Shown in pieces: positions 55,399-64,000 of a DNA stretch of 64,000 nucleotides. Position 1 is the stretch's first letter. Every line of letters starts with the position of its first letter. Source of the DNA: Pseudolabrys taiwanensis (lineage in GTDB: Bacteria > Pseudomonadota > Alphaproteobacteria > Rhizobiales > Xanthobacteraceae); assembly GCF_003367395.1 (NCBI RefSeq), contig NZ_CP031417.1, positions 806,001-870,000 of the forward strand, read 5' to 3'. Both the position numbers and the translations under genes were made by a program. A model generated the notes under the pieces. It made no database searches and was not told the DNA's origin. It was given only the letters and a program-made list of their open reading frames with translations.

Positions 55399-55686
55399 AT
55401 GTCCGTCGACGCCGACACCGTCCGCCGCATCGCGCATCTGGCGCGCATTGCGATCAAGGAGGAGGAGGTCGAGCACCTCAAGGGCGAGCTCAACGCCATG
55501 CTGGCCTTCGTCGAGCAGTTGTCCGAGGTGGACGTCGCGGGCGTCGAGCCGATGACCTCGGTCACGCCGATGGCGATGAAGAAGCGCGTGGATGAAGTCA
55601 CCGACGGCGGCATCGCCGATGACATCGTCAAGAACGCGCCGGCGACCGAAGACCACTTCTTCCTCGTCCCTAAAGTGGTGGAATAG
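55399..55686 (+). CDS. gatC: Aspartyl/glutamyl-tRNA amidotransferase subunit C
   Basis: The 95-residue GatC stabilises GatA/GatB. It reads [40 protein letters not shown] and [19 protein letters not shown], ending VPKVVE. The pattern is typical. The next gene starts 3 bp later (55690), gatA at 55982. GatCAB converts misacylated Glu-tRNA-Gln and Asp-tRNA-Asn. Confidence 0.96.
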   Translation: MSVDADTVRRIAHLARIAIKEEEVEHLKGELNAMLAFVEQLSEVDVAGVEPMTSVTPMAMKKRVDEVTDGGIADDIVKNAPATEDHFFLVPKVVE

Positions 55687-55689
55687 CCG

Positions 55690-55995
55690 ATGTGCCTTGC
55701 TTGTGAGGAAATGGATCTGCAGCAGCGTTGGGAGCTGGTCGAGATCATCTCGCAGGGCCGGATGCCGGAAGGGTACACGGCCAGCGAACTGCGCGACATG
55801 GGCCTGCCGCTGCCGGGCGAGGTCGAGCGGGAGACCCAGCCGGATGGCACCGTCCTCATCAAGCAGGTGGCGCCGTCCAAGCTCGCCGCGGCGCCTTTCG
55901 TCTGCGATACGCCGGATCCGGCCAAGCCGCTGATGCGCGGCGGCATGCTCAACGCCGCCAACCGTGGAATGAAAAGCGAGCGTGGCCGTGACTGA
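55690..55995 (+). CDS. Small CxxC protein within the gat operon
   Basis: A 101-residue protein starting 3 bp after gatC. It begins [20 protein letters not shown], with a CxxC pair at residues 2-5, then [20 protein letters not shown] and [20 protein letters not shown]. It ends 14 bp inside gatA (different frame). A third cysteine is at PFVCDT. The family is unnamed to me. Its position between gatC and gatA suggests co-translation. Confidence 0.75.
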   Translation: MCLACEEMDLQQRWELVEIISQGRMPEGYTASELRDMGLPLPGEVERETQPDGTVLIKQVAPSKLAAAPFVCDTPDPAKPLMRGGMLNAANRGMKSERGRD

Positions 55996-57463
55996 TCTGA
56001 CATCGTTGACGCTGGCCGATGCACGCGACGGCCTGCGCAAGAAAAGCTTCTCCGCCGCCGAGCTGACCGCTGCCCATGTTGCGGCCGTCGAGAAGGCGCG
56101 TGCGCTCAACGCCTATGTGCTGGAGACGCCGGAGCATGCGGCGGAGATGGCCAAGGCGTCGGACGCGCGCATCGCCAAAGGCGAGGCGGGGCCGCTCGAG
56201 GGCATCCCGCTTGCGGTGAAGGACATGTTCTGCACCGCGGGCGTGCGCACCACCGCCTGCTCGCACATCCTCGACAACTTCGTGCCGACCTACGAGTCGA
56301 CCGTGACGTCGCAGCTCTGGCGCGACGGCGCCGTCATGCTCGGCAAAACCAACAACGACGAGTTCGCCATGGGTTCGGCGAACGAGACGTCGTACTTCGG
56401 TCCGGTGCATTCGCCGTGGCGGCGCAAGGGCTCGAACACGCCGTTGACGCCGGGCGGATCGTCGGGCGGTTCGGCTGCCGCGGTCGCGGCGCAGCTCTGC
56501 CTTGGCGCGACGGGCACCGACACCGGCGGTTCGATCCGCCAGCCGGCGGCCTTCACCGGCACTGTCGGCATCAAGCCGACTTACGGTCGCGTGTCGCGCT
56601 GGGGCATCGTCGCCTTTGCGTCGTCGCTCGATCAGGCGGGGCCTTTCGCGAAGACGGTGCGGGACGCGGCGATCCTCACGCGCTCGATGACCGGACACGA
56701 TCCGAAGGACTCGACCTGCGTCGATCTGCCGGTGCCGGATTATGAGGCCGCGGTCGGCCGTTCGGTGAAGGGCCTGCGCATCGGCATTCCGAAGGAGTAC
56801 CGGCTCGACGGCATGCCGGCCGAGATCGAGAAGATCTGGGAGCAGGGCCGCGCCTGGCTGAAAGCAGCCGGCGCCGAACTCGTGGACGTGTCGCTGCCAC
56901 ACACCAAATATGCGCTGCCGGCGTATTACATCGTCGCGCCGGCGGAAGCCTCGTCCAATCTCGCGCGCTACGACGGCGTGCGGTACGGCCTGCGCGTGCC
57001 GGGCAAGGACATCACCGATCTCTATGAGCAGACGCGCGCCGAAGGTTTCGGCGCCGAGGTGCGCCGCCGCGTGATGATCGGCACCTATGTGCTCTCGGCC
57101 GGTTATTACGACGCTTACTATCTGCGGGCGCAGAAGCTGCGCACCTTGATCAAGCGCGACTTCGAGGCCTGCTTCGAGGCGGGCGTGCACGCGATGCTGA
57201 CGCCGGCAACGCCGTCGGCCGCGTTCGGGCTTGGCGAGAAGGGCGGTGCCGATCCGGTCGAAATGTATCTCAATGACGTGTTCACGGTGACGGTGAACAT
57301 GGCGGGCCTGCCGGGCATCGCCGTGCCGGCCGGCCTCGACTCGCAAGGTCTGCCGCTCGGCCTGCAACTCATCGGCCGCCCATTCGATGAAGAGACCTTG
57401 TTCGCGCTTGGCGAGGTGATCGAGCAGGCGGCCGGGCGCTTTACGCCGCAGCCGTGGTGGTGA
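55982..57463 (+). CDS. gatA: Aspartyl/glutamyl-tRNA amidotransferase subunit A
   Basis: The 493-residue amidase releases ammonia from glutamine for GatB. The Ser-cisSer-Lys triad is LAVKDMF (Lys), [11 protein letters not shown] (cis-Ser) and [12 protein letters not shown] (nucleophile Ser). The start is GTG 55982, overlapping the previous gene. The motifs DDIVKNA are not here but in gatC. gatB is 2.8 kb downstream, split off by an MFS-LysR pair. Confidence 0.96.
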   Translation: MAVTDLTSLTLADARDGLRKKSFSAAELTAAHVAAVEKARALNAYVLETPEHAAEMAKASDARIAKGEAGPLEGIPLAVKDMFCTAGVRTTACSHILDNFVPTYESTVTSQLWRDGAVMLGKTNNDEFAMGSANETSYFGPVHSPWRRKGSNTPLTPGGSSGGSAAAVAAQLCLGATGTDTGGSIRQPAAFTGTVGIKPTYGRVSRWGIVAFASSLDQAGPFAKTVRDAAILTRSMTGHDPKDSTCVDLPVPDYEAAVGRSVKGLRIGIPKEYRLDGMPAEIEKIWEQGRAWLKAAGAELVDVSLPHTKYALPAYYIVAPAEASSNLARYDGVRYGLRVPGKDITDLYEQTRAEGFGAEVRRRVMIGTYVLSAGYYDAYYLRAQKLRTLIKRDFEACFEAGVHAMLTPATPSAAFGLGEKGGADPVEMYLNDVFTVTVNMAGLPGIAVPAGLDSQGLPLGLQLIGRPFDEETLFALGEVIEQAAGRFTPQPWW

Positions 57464-57464
57464 G

Positions 57465-58907
57465 CTAGCGGCGCGCCCGTGCCCGGCTGGCAATCGCCAT
57501 AACGAGTGCGATTGCGATCAGTCCGCCGGCAACGGCGAAGGTGACATGCATACCGTGCGCGACGGCCTCCGCCGATGCGGTTGTGATGTCGCGCGCCGCC
57601 GAGGCGGTGGCGAATACGGCGCCCATCACGGAGGCGCCGGTGATCAGCCCGAGATTGCGCGACAGATTGAGAATGCCGGACGTCAAGCCCCGCTGGTCGG
57701 CACGGACATCCGCCATGACCACCGTGTTGTTGGCCGCCTGGAAGAGCTGATAGCCCGGGCTCAGGACGGCGATGCCCACGAGGTAGCCGACGGCGCCGAA
57801 CGATGCCGGCATCGCGGCGAGCGTCAACGATCCCACTGTCATCAGGGCGAGGCCGATCACGACCATCGACGGCGCGCCCAGGCGGTCCACAATGCGTCCC
57901 GACGGAATACCAGTGGCGATGGAGATGATCGGGCCGACGGCCATTACCATGCCGACCAGCGCCTCGTTCAAGCCGAGCCCGCGCGCGAGGTAGAACGGCC
58001 CGACCACGAAGGTCGTCATCACCACCGTCGCGACGAGGATGCTCATGACAAGGCTCGGCGCCAAGGCAGAGCCGCGGAACATTGTCAGCCGGATCAACGG
58101 CGACTCCGCTCTTGCCTCGGCGAGCACGAATACGCCGGCGCCGAGGATGGCCGCGGACAGCAGCACGATGTTGAGTGGGCCGAACTGGCCGCGTCCTATC
58201 GTCATGGCAAGCGCGTAAGCCGCCAGGGTCGATGCGAGAAGTAGCGTGCCGACATTGTCGAAGCGGGGCCGCGTTGCGTCCGGCTTCCGACGATCCGCGG
58301 GAAGATAGCGCTGCGCCAGAATGAAAGTCACGAGCGCGAGCGGTACGATCGCCAGGAACATCGATCGCCAGCCGAACGCCGCGATCAATATGCCGCCGAC
58401 CGACGGGCCGAGCGCCGTGCCGATCGCCGACATGGTCCCCAGCATGCCCATGGCGCTGCCGGTTCTTTCCTTCGATACGGTCTCGCCGACGGACGCCATG
58501 GCGAGCGCGAGCATCACGGCCGCGCCCAGGCCCTGCGCCGCGCGCGCCGCGATCAGCAGCCAGAGCGCGGGCGCGAGGCCGCACAAGACCGACGACGCGG
58601 TGAACACGATGATGCCAACGAGGAGCAGGCGCCGGCGGCCGACGATGTCGCCGAGCCGGCCGACGCTGACGATCAATGTGGTGACGGCGAGAAGATAAGC
58701 GAGCACGACCCACTGGGCCTGCTGAAACGACGCATTGAAGGCCACCGTCAGCGCCGGCAGGCCTACATTGGCGATGCTGGTGGCGAGCGAGGACAACAGC
58801 GTGCAGAGGGCGAGGCTGACGAGGGCCCAGCGAGCCGATGCGGTGTTGGCGGCCGACGTGGTTTGGGCGTCGGCTCGGGCGGACGGCGATGAGGTCAACG
58901 TGGACAT
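57465..58907 (-). CDS. MFS transporter, DHA2 (EmrB/QacA) type
   Basis: A 480-residue inner-membrane exporter with about 14 hydrophobic helices. It shows ASFQQAQWVVLAYLLAVTTL, SVGRLGDIVGRRRLLLVGI (MFS motif A) and LGPSVGGILIAAFGWRSMFL (motif C), and EMRB-like features. Likely a drug or metabolite proton antiporter. It is divergent from a LysR-type regulator (59025) and sits, with it, between gatA and gatB. Confidence 0.92.
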   Translation of the reverse strand: MSTLTSSPSARADAQTTSAANTASARWALVSLALCTLLSSLATSIANVGLPALTVAFNASFQQAQWVVLAYLLAVTTLIVSVGRLGDIVGRRRLLLVGIIVFTASSVLCGLAPALWLLIAARAAQGLGAAVMLALAMASVGETVSKERTGSAMGMLGTMSAIGTALGPSVGGILIAAFGWRSMFLAIVPLALVTFILAQRYLPADRRKPDATRPRFDNVGTLLLASTLAAYALAMTIGRGQFGPLNIVLLSAAILGAGVFVLAEARAESPLIRLTMFRGSALAPSLVMSILVATVVMTTFVVGPFYLARGLGLNEALVGMVMAVGPIISIATGIPSGRIVDRLGAPSMVVIGLALMTVGSLTLAAMPASFGAVGYLVGIAVLSPGYQLFQAANNTVVMADVRADQRGLTSGILNLSRNLGLITGASVMGAVFATASAARDITTASAEAVAHGMHVTFAVAGGLIAIALVMAIASRARARR

Positions 58908-58988
58908 GCTGGCGGCTCCTTGAATACGACAGAGCTAGCCCGTTGGGCGGCATGGCGGAACGCGCATCGTTTGCACTTCATTCGTGCG

Positions 58989-59005
58989 TTTGACGCCATG
59001 TCAAA
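58989..59005. promoter_or_regulatory. LysR-type box between MFS and LysR genes
   Basis: TTTGAC (58989-58994), 5-bp spacer, GTCAAA (59000-59005): a perfect inverted repeat, 19 bp before the preferred LysR start (59025) and 81 bp upstream of the divergent MFS start. It fits a T-N11-A LysR box. If right, the earlier in-frame ATG at 58998 is not the true start. Confidence 0.55.
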
Positions 59006-59024
59006 ACCGCCTATGGTCGCGCCC

Positions 59025-59927
59025 ATGCCCAGACCCGACCTCAATTTGCTCGTCACGCTCGACGTGCTGCTCGCCGAAGGCAGTGTCGCGCGCGCGGCGC
59101 AGCGGCTGCGCCTGAGCCCATCGGCCATGAGCCGCGCTTTGGCACGCCTGCGCGACGCGACCGGCGATCCGCTGCTGGTGCGGGCGGGGCGGGGTCTCGT
59201 TGCGACGCCGCGCGCGCTCGAGCTGCGCGGGCGGGTCGGTCAGCTCGTGCAGGACAGCGAAGCGGTGTTGCGTCCGGCCGAGACGCTCGATCTCAAGCGG
59301 CTCGATCGAACGTTCACGTTGCGGGTCAGGGAAGGCTTCGTCGAAAGCTTCGGCGCCGGGATCATTGCGCGGATCGGCAAGGAAGCGCCCGGCGTGTGCC
59401 TGCGCTTTGCGGAGAAGCTGGACAAAGACAGCGCCCCCTTGCGCGAGGGCAGTGTCGATCTGGAAGTGGGCGTGGTGGGCGATGCGACCGGTCCGGAAGT
59501 GCGGGCGCAGGCCTTATTCCGGGATCGCTTCATCGGCGTCGTGCGCAAAGGACATCCGCTGAGCAAGGGCAAGATCACGCCCGCCCGTTATGCCGCCGGC
59601 AAGCACATCCTGGTCGGACGGCGCGCGTTCAAGCGCGGACCGCTGGACGAAGCCTTGGAAGCGCTGGGGCTTGAACGGAAGATCGTCACCATCGTCAGCG
59701 GCTTTTCGGCGGCGCTGGTGCTGGCGCGCGCCTCCGACCTGATCGCCTGCGTTCCGGAGCGGCACACTGAAAATCTCCGCGCCGGGATGCACAGCTTTGC
59801 GCTCCCGGTCGCGGTGCCTGAGATTACCATTTCTTTGCTGTGGCATCCCCGACTGGATGCCGATCCGGCGCACCGCTGGCTGCGGACCTGCGTCCGCGAC
59901 GTCTGCGCCGGGAAACGCGTGCGCTGA
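59025..59927 (+). CDS. LysR-family regulator
   Basis: A 300-residue regulator. The N-terminal winged HTH reads MPRPDLNLLVTLDVLLAEGS, SVARAAQRLRLSPSAMSRAL and the effector domain follows from about residue 90. It has the typical LysR length. It is divergent from the MFS transporter and probably controls it. Alternative starts at 58998 and 59013 would extend over the candidate box. Confidence 0.93.
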   Translation: MPRPDLNLLVTLDVLLAEGSVARAAQRLRLSPSAMSRALARLRDATGDPLLVRAGRGLVATPRALELRGRVGQLVQDSEAVLRPAETLDLKRLDRTFTLRVREGFVESFGAGIIARIGKEAPGVCLRFAEKLDKDSAPLREGSVDLEVGVVGDATGPEVRAQALFRDRFIGVVRKGHPLSKGKITPARYAAGKHILVGRRAFKRGPLDEALEALGLERKIVTIVSGFSAALVLARASDLIACVPERHTENLRAGMHSFALPVAVPEITISLLWHPRLDADPAHRWLRTCVRDVCAGKRVR

Positions 59928-59949
59928 TGACCGTCCGTTCCGGCCGCGC

Positions 59950-60111
59950 CTATTCGGCGGTGGCGACGGGCGGCAGGTCTTGGTCGCCTTCCACCGTCTT
60001 CTTGCCGCCGAGTTCTCCGCCGCTGAGGAGAAACAGCACGGCGATGACGGCCACGACGCCGCCGATCAGGATCCCGAAGGTGCCAGTGTTGTTGTTCATG
60101 ACGTCATCCAT
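59950..60111 (-). CDS. Small single-pass membrane protein
   Basis: A 53-residue protein: MDDVMNNNTGTFGILIGGVV then AVIAVLFLLSGGELGGKK and EGDQDLPPVATAE. One hydrophobic helix (GILIGGVVAVIAVLFLL) and a short acidic tail. The start may be the second ATG at 60099. It is convergent with the LysR gene. Similar tiny membrane proteins occur in the order, but I cannot name this one. Confidence 0.6.
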   Translation of the reverse strand: MDDVMNNNTGTFGILIGGVVAVIAVLFLLSGGELGGKKTVEGDQDLPPVATAE

Positions 60112-60307
60112 GTTCTTGGAGGCGAACGTCCCTGCGCCACTGGTGTTCCGTGTAACGCTTGCGCTGTGGCCGTGGTGAGGCGGGGGGCGGGCGATGACAT
60201 GGCAAGAGCCGCCGGTATCGCGCCCGACAGATGCAAATTTGCAACGCCGAGCCGGTGCGGCGGCGACCATCTTGCCCGTTCCGGTTCCGGCGGCTACGGG
60301 TAGGCCC

Positions 60308-61777
60308 ATGAACGCGCAGAGCAAATCCGACAAGTTGATCCGTGGCGCCACCGGCGACTGGGAAGTCGTCATCGGCATGGAAGTCCATGCCCAGGTCACC
60401 TCGAAGTCGAAGCTGTTCTCCGGCGCCTCGACGGAGTTCGGCGGTAGCCCGAACAGTCACGTCTCGCTCGTCGATGCGGCGATGCCCGGCATGTTGCCGG
60501 TGATCAACGCCGAGTGCGTGGCGCAGGCGGTGCGGACCGGCCTCGGCCTCAAGGCCAAGATCAATCTGAAGTCGGTGTTCGACCGGAAGAATTATTTCTA
60601 TCCGGATCTGCCGCAGGGCTATCAGATCAGCCAGTACAAGTCGCCAATCGTCGGCGAGGGCGAGGTCGTCGTCGATCTCGAAGGCGGCGAGACCGCAACC
60701 GTCGGCATCGAGCGCGTTCATCTCGAGCAGGACGCCGGCAAGAGCGTGCACGACCGGCATCCGAGTATGTCCTTCGTCGATCTCAACCGCTCCGGCGTCG
60801 CGCTGATGGAGATCGTGTCGAAGCCCGACCTGCGCTCGTCGGAGGAGGCGAAGGCCTACGTATCCAAGCTGCGCTCGATCCTGCGCTATCTCGGTACCTG
60901 CGACGGCAACATGGAGCAGGGCTCGCTGCGCGCGGACGTCAACGTCTCGGTGCGGCGGCCCGGCGAACCCTTCGGCACGCGCTGCGAGATCAAGAACGTC
61001 AACTCGATCCGTTTCATCGGCCAGGCGGTCGACTACGAGGCGCGCCGGCAGATCGAGATCCTCGAAGACGGCGGTAAGATCGAACAGGAAACGCGCCTGT
61101 TCGATCCCGGCAAGGGCATGACACGGTCGATGCGCTCCAAAGAGGAGGCGCATGATTACCGTTACTTCCCCGATCCCGATCTGTTGCCGCTCGAACTGAG
61201 CGAAGATTACGTCGCGGACCTTGCGCAGCACCTGCCCGAGCTGCCGGACGAGAAGAAGGCGCGCTTCGTGCGCGACTTCGGGCTGTCGGCTTACGATGCC
61301 GGCGTGCTGGTCGGCGAACGGGAGACGGCGGAGTACTTCGAAGCGGTGGCGAAGGGACGCGACACCAAGGTCGCCGCCAACTGGGTGATCAACGATCTGT
61401 TCGGCCGCCTCAACAAGGAAGGCAAGGACATCGCGGCGTCGCCGGTGAGCGCGGAGCGTCTCGGCGCGCTGCTCGATCTGATCGCCGACAAAACGATTTC
61501 CGGCAAGATTGCCAAAGACTTATTTGAAATTCTTTGGACGGAGGATGGCGACCCGCGCGCCATCGTCGAAGCGCGCGGCATGAAGCAGGTGACCGATCTC
61601 GGCGCGATCGAGAAGGCGGTCGACGAGATCATCGCCAAGAATCCGGACAAGGTCGCCGACGCCAAGACCAATCCAAAGGCGATCGGTTGGTTCGTCGGAC
61701 AGGTGATGAAGTCGTCCGGCGGTAAAGCAAGCCCGCAAGCGGTCAACGATCTGCTCAAGCAGAAGCTCGGTCTCTGA
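60308..61777 (+). CDS. gatB: Aspartyl/glutamyl-tRNA amidotransferase subunit B
   Basis: The 489-residue GatB activates the misacylated tRNA. It contains [20 protein letters not shown], the [17 protein letters not shown] block and [16 protein letters not shown], plus a C-terminal YqeY-like helical domain ending [13 protein letters not shown] 60308 is preferred although the frame is open upstream. It is separated from gatCA by the MFS-LysR pair. Confidence 0.96.
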   Translation: MNAQSKSDKLIRGATGDWEVVIGMEVHAQVTSKSKLFSGASTEFGGSPNSHVSLVDAAMPGMLPVINAECVAQAVRTGLGLKAKINLKSVFDRKNYFYPDLPQGYQISQYKSPIVGEGEVVVDLEGGETATVGIERVHLEQDAGKSVHDRHPSMSFVDLNRSGVALMEIVSKPDLRSSEEAKAYVSKLRSILRYLGTCDGNMEQGSLRADVNVSVRRPGEPFGTRCEIKNVNSIRFIGQAVDYEARRQIEILEDGGKIEQETRLFDPGKGMTRSMRSKEEAHDYRYFPDPDLLPLELSEDYVADLAQHLPELPDEKKARFVRDFGLSAYDAGVLVGERETAEYFEAVAKGRDTKVAANWVINDLFGRLNKEGKDIAASPVSAERLGALLDLIADKTISGKIAKDLFEILWTEDGDPRAIVEARGMKQVTDLGAIEKAVDEIIAKNPDKVADAKTNPKAIGWFVGQVMKSSGGKASPQAVNDLLKQKLGL

Positions 61778-62362
61778 CTTTCGGCATCGCACAAGCGAAC
61801 GCGCGTTGCGTCGGCCGCGTCGTACGGTGACGTCGGCACCGTTCGCGTGCGTCTTTGGACGCCGACGATGCGTCTCACGCACCACGCAACGCGGCCGCAT
61901 ACGCGAATCAGCGGACGCCGATTCGCTCGTTTTTGATCGATTCAGGTCGCGCGAAAGCGTCGTCAGAGCGTTCTGTGCAAAAATTTTTTCGCAGCGCGAT
62001 CGCGTTCGTCGCGCGCGTCGTTAACCAAGCATCATCGCCCTTGCACGCGCCGTTTCCGACGTCTCTTCTGTAAAGAGCGCGCGCTATACTTGATGCAAAA
62101 AATCCATATTTCATCGCGATTTTTTGAATCGATGATGCAGCGTTGCCTGAAACGGAAGAGACGAGCGCTGCAAGATGTCGGATCGCGATCTTCGCGCTGC
62201 ATTGCTTCGTCAAGATGCGGCGAACGCGCGCGCTATACACACTTCCTTAAGTCGAACGCTGTTTTTTTCGTTGTGTTGTAGTAAACGCAATAGCAGTGCG
62301 CGTCGATTCCCGACCGCACTGATGCGACACCGCCATGACTTTCATGGCTAGGAGGGCAGCAA
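61778..62362. other. 585-bp interval with no long gene
   Basis: The first 150 bp are GC-rich; from about 61930 to 62290 A/T runs become frequent, unlike the flanks. An exact 13-bp direct repeat GCGCGCGCTATAC occurs at 62077-62089 and 62226-62238. Short inverted repeats lie around 62181-62190 (GATCGCGATC) and 62294-62321. I see no protein-like frame longer than about 40 codons; the 62363 micro-gene follows. Confidence 0.6.
62294..62348 (+). promoter_or_regulatory. Two hairpins in the leader of the micro-gene
   Basis: The first stem pairs CAGTGCG (62294-62300) with CGCACTG (62315-62321) and GTCG (62302-62305) with CGAC (62311-62314). The second pairs GCCATGA (62332-62338) with TCATGGC (62342-62348), ending just before the AGGAGG ribosome site at about 62350. 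The arrangement could govern translation of the 22-codon gene. Confidence 0.5.
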
Positions 62363-62431
62363 ATGGCTAAACGTCGTAAGAAGGCTGTGAAGACCGCGAA
62401 GAAGGCGAAGCGCAAGAAGAAGCGCATCTAG
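62363..62431 (+). CDS. 22-residue Lys/Arg-rich micro-protein
   Basis: The frame reads MAKRRKKAVKTAKKAKRKKK plus RI and a stop. Sixteen of 22 residues are Lys or Arg... counted with the start excluded, the sequence is almost only Lys, Arg and Ala. A perfect AGGAGG lies 7 bp upstream of the ATG. It resembles isolated histone-H1-like or ribosomal tails and could bind nucleic acid. I know no named family. The hairpin leader and distinctive composition speak for a real gene, though so short a frame might arise by chance. Confidence 0.55.
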   Translation: MAKRRKKAVKTAKKAKRKKKRI

Positions 62432-62556
62432 CCTGATCGTACTTCCCGATCTTCGCACGTAAGTGCTGGAGATTGCGTCATACGGGCCGGTGCGCGTCAG
62501 AGGGCAGGTGAGCGATTGGCCATCGCTTTCGGGCGCCCCGGTTCCGGATGACATCA

Positions 62557-62595
62557 GAGGGCGTCGGCGAGATTTGAAGTCTCGCCGACGCCCTC
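62557..62595. terminator. 16-bp stem hairpin, likely bidirectional terminator
   Basis: The arms 62557-62572 and 62580-62595 pair over 16 bp without mismatch around a 7-nt loop. The right arm is followed by GGTCTTTTC. It stands between the micro-gene and the minus-strand psiF gene and can serve both. Confidence 0.7.
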
Positions 62596-62625
62596 GGTCT
62601 TTTCAGGGATGACGCGAACGCGTCT

Positions 62626-62901
62626 TCAGGTCCCGGCCTTCAGGCGCTTGTTGCAGGCGCTCCAGTACTGAGGCCACTTCATTCCCTTCTCCACCTTGCC
62701 GTCCGCTTTCGCCTGCTTCCATTCGGCGGCGCACTTCTTCTGCCGCTCGCGGGCGGCCAACTGACCGGGCGTCGGCTCGCGTTTCGGTTTCTTCGCTTCC
62801 GTCGTGGTCGTCGCCGGCGCGGTCGAGGTTTGGGCAAGGCTCGGCAACGGCGCGGCGAGCAAGGCGACGGCGGTCACGGCCGTCAGGATACGTCGGTACA
62901 T
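62626..62901 (-). CDS. PsiF-family periplasmic protein
   Basis: The 91-residue protein has a signal peptide (MYRRILTAVTAVALLAAPLP) and the PsiF repeat LAARERQKKCAAEWKQAKAD, with KCAAEWK, and WPQYWSACNKRLKA; cysteines should form a disulfide. PsiF is phosphate-starvation inducible in E. coli, with unknown function. ATG 62901 has a GGGGAG ribosome site; an ATG at 62913 is possible. Confidence 0.85.
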   Translation of the reverse strand: MYRRILTAVTAVALLAAPLPSLAQTSTAPATTTTEAKKPKREPTPGQLAARERQKKCAAEWKQAKADGKVEKGMKWPQYWSACNKRLKAGT

Positions 62902-62970
62902 CAACTCCCCCATTTGCTTTGCAGGACGCCACGGGCGGCATGCCCGTCTGCAACCCGGCGGTGAGATATA

Positions 62971-62983
62971 ACAATCAAAAGTT
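62971..62983 (-). promoter_or_regulatory. Motif shared by three minus-strand upstream regions
   Basis: AACTTTTGATTGT (read on the minus strand) here matches AACTTCTGATTGT at 20111-20123 and 47757-47769 with one difference. All three lie upstream of minus-strand genes (psiF, a VWA paralogue, dprA). It may be a promoter or regulator site. Confidence 0.3.
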
Positions 62984-63062
62984 GAAACCGTCCAGCGTAC
63001 GGGTAGTTTGATGCCGCTACGACGGCCTTCGGACGCGATTAGCGCCCCATTGCGCGGTTCAT

Positions 63063-63104
63063 ACGGCGGACCTAGGTCTCGTTACAGTCCGGACGGCGGA
63101 CCTA
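63063..63104 (+). repeat. 12-bp direct repeat upstream of the GST gene
   Basis: ACGGCGGACCTA occurs at 63063-63074 and 63093-63104, start to start 30 bp, close to three helical turns. It lies 18 bp before the GST start codon. Such spacing suits cooperative regulator binding, but chance duplication is possible. Confidence 0.4.
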
Positions 63105-63121
63105 TAACGGGGTTGGAAACG

Positions 63122-63910
63122 ATGGCGCGCAAGGCAAAGCCGGGGAAGGCGAAGACGTCGGCCAAGAAAGCATCGGCCGCGAAGACCGTGGCCGGGAAGG
63201 CTGCGGCGAAGCCCAAGCCGATCGAGCTCTACTACTGGCCGACACCGAATGGCTTCAAGGTCTCGATCATGCTGGAAGAGTGCAAGCTGCCCTACACCAT
63301 GATCCCGGTGAACATCTCGGCGGGCGAGCAGTTCAAGCCCGACTTTCTCGCGATCTCGCCCAACAACCGCATGCCGGCCATCGTCGATCCGCAAGGGCCG
63401 GGCGGGCGGCCGATCTCGATCTTCGAGTCGGGCGCCATTCTCCAGTATCTCGGCCGCAAGGTCGGCAAGTTCTATCCCAAGGACGAACGCGGCCGCCTCG
63501 AAGTCGATCAGTGGCTGTTCTGGCAGATGGGCGGCCTCGGGCCGATGGCCGGGCAACTCAACCACTTCAAGCATTACGCCAAGGAGACGCTGCCTTACGC
63601 GATCAAGCGCTACGAGGACGAAGTGCACCGCCTTTACGGCGTGATGAACACGCGGCTGGCGGATCGCGACTTCCTCGCCGGCAAATATTCGATCGCCGAC
63701 ATGGCATGCGTCGGCTGGGTCAATCTGTGGGGACGCCAGAGCATCGACATCGACGAGTTCCCGCATCTGAAGCGTTGGCTCGCCACGGTGAAGGAGCGGC
63801 CCGCGGTCCAGCGCGGCATGGCGCTCGGCAAGGACATGCGCAACAACGTCGATATGAAGGATCCGAAAGTGCAATCGGTGTTGTTCGGTCAACGTGCGCG
63901 GGTGGCGTAA
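63122..63910 (+). CDS. Glutathione S-transferase with basic N-terminal tail
   Basis: A 262-residue GST of the YfcG/YghU-like (Nu) type. Residues 1 to about 35 are a Lys/Ala-rich tail (MARKAKPGKAKTSAKKASAA onward). The thioredoxin-like domain begins PIELYYWPTPNGFKVSIMLE, with NNRMPAIVDPQ and FESGAILQYLG, and the helical domain includes WQMGGLGPMAGQLNHFKHYA and DRDFLAGKYSIADMACVGW. The start is ATG 63122. The tail is not part of usual GSTs and could direct the enzyme to nucleic acid. Confidence 0.9.
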   Translation: MARKAKPGKAKTSAKKASAAKTVAGKAAAKPKPIELYYWPTPNGFKVSIMLEECKLPYTMIPVNISAGEQFKPDFLAISPNNRMPAIVDPQGPGGRPISIFESGAILQYLGRKVGKFYPKDERGRLEVDQWLFWQMGGLGPMAGQLNHFKHYAKETLPYAIKRYEDEVHRLYGVMNTRLADRDFLAGKYSIADMACVGWVNLWGRQSIDIDEFPHLKRWLATVKERPAVQRGMALGKDMRNNVDMKDPKVQSVLFGQRARVA

Positions 63911-64000
63911 ATCAACCGACACGATGAGATCGCCATGCCCGTGCTGAGCCGGGCATCGACCGATGCGGTGCCACGTCGCACGGGGTCGACCGCGCGAACT

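Overview
The window reads as chromosome of a GC-rich alphaproteobacterium of the Hyphomicrobiales (Rhizobiales), most like the Xanthobacteraceae/Bradyrhizobium side of the order. Evidence: MipZ next to PanC, a DivK-PleD pair, EipB, a phasin, a DUF1489 protein, a tricarboxylate-type (TctC/Bug) receptor, a PyrB-PyrX-PlsY-DprA-TopA-RNase R-RpmG gene order, and the short palindromic repeats typical of these genomes. I found no tRNA, rRNA, CRISPR array, transposase, integrase or prophage gene. Most genes are housekeeping; the unusual material is mainly in intergenic DNA and small genes.

Left part (1-16.3 kb). Three tandem copies of a palindromic repeat (139-702) are followed by a small orphan gene and a BrnT/BrnA toxin-antitoxin pair whose toxin gene is frameshifted. 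Next comes a gene-free stretch, 1755-2250, with a strong sigma-70-like promoter reading into a dense series of perfect hairpins; I consider it a candidate structured RNA of unknown function. Then follow a periplasmic RidA, an SDR protein, a leaderless solute-binding protein, small proteins, a GYD protein, a TctC-like receptor, a biotin carboxylase/BCCP subunit, DUF1489, panC, mipZ, a VWA protein with a Tim14-like J protein, and a D-Ala-D-Ala carboxypeptidase with a SPOR domain.

Middle part (16.4-37.3 kb). A phasin gene with twin TGCAGTGCA sites is followed by three consecutive minus-strand TadG-like VWA paralogues, clpS-clpA, an azlCD pair, a 2-hydroxyacid dehydrogenase, MgtC, HIT, a ridA-gdpD-GNAT cluster, eipB, a FabF-type synthase, dinB with DUF3572, and divK-pleD.

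Right part (37.7-64 kb). A long minus-strand block runs pyrB, pyrX (dihydroorotase-like without the metal-binding histidines), plsY, dprA, lytic transglycosylase, topA, a prlF-yhaV toxin-antitoxin pair, rnr, NUDIX, rpmG. Beyond pyrB lie ruvX, a nitronate monooxygenase, DoxX, a His-rich cation diffusion facilitator (DmeF type), gatC, a small CxxC protein, gatA, a divergent MFS/LysR pair, gatB, a nearly gene-free 585-bp region ending in a 22-codon Lys/Arg-rich micro-gene with a perfect Shine-Dalgarno sequence, psiF, and a glutathione transferase with a histone-H1-like basic N-terminal tail.

How the genes work together: the window combines cell-cycle control (MipZ, DivK, PleD), envelope work (DacF/SPOR, EipB, MltB-like, PlsY), RNA and protein quality control (ClpSA, RNase R), tRNA amidation (GatCAB) and pyrimidine synthesis. 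Lys/Ala- or Lys/Pro-rich basic tails recur on several otherwise unrelated proteins.
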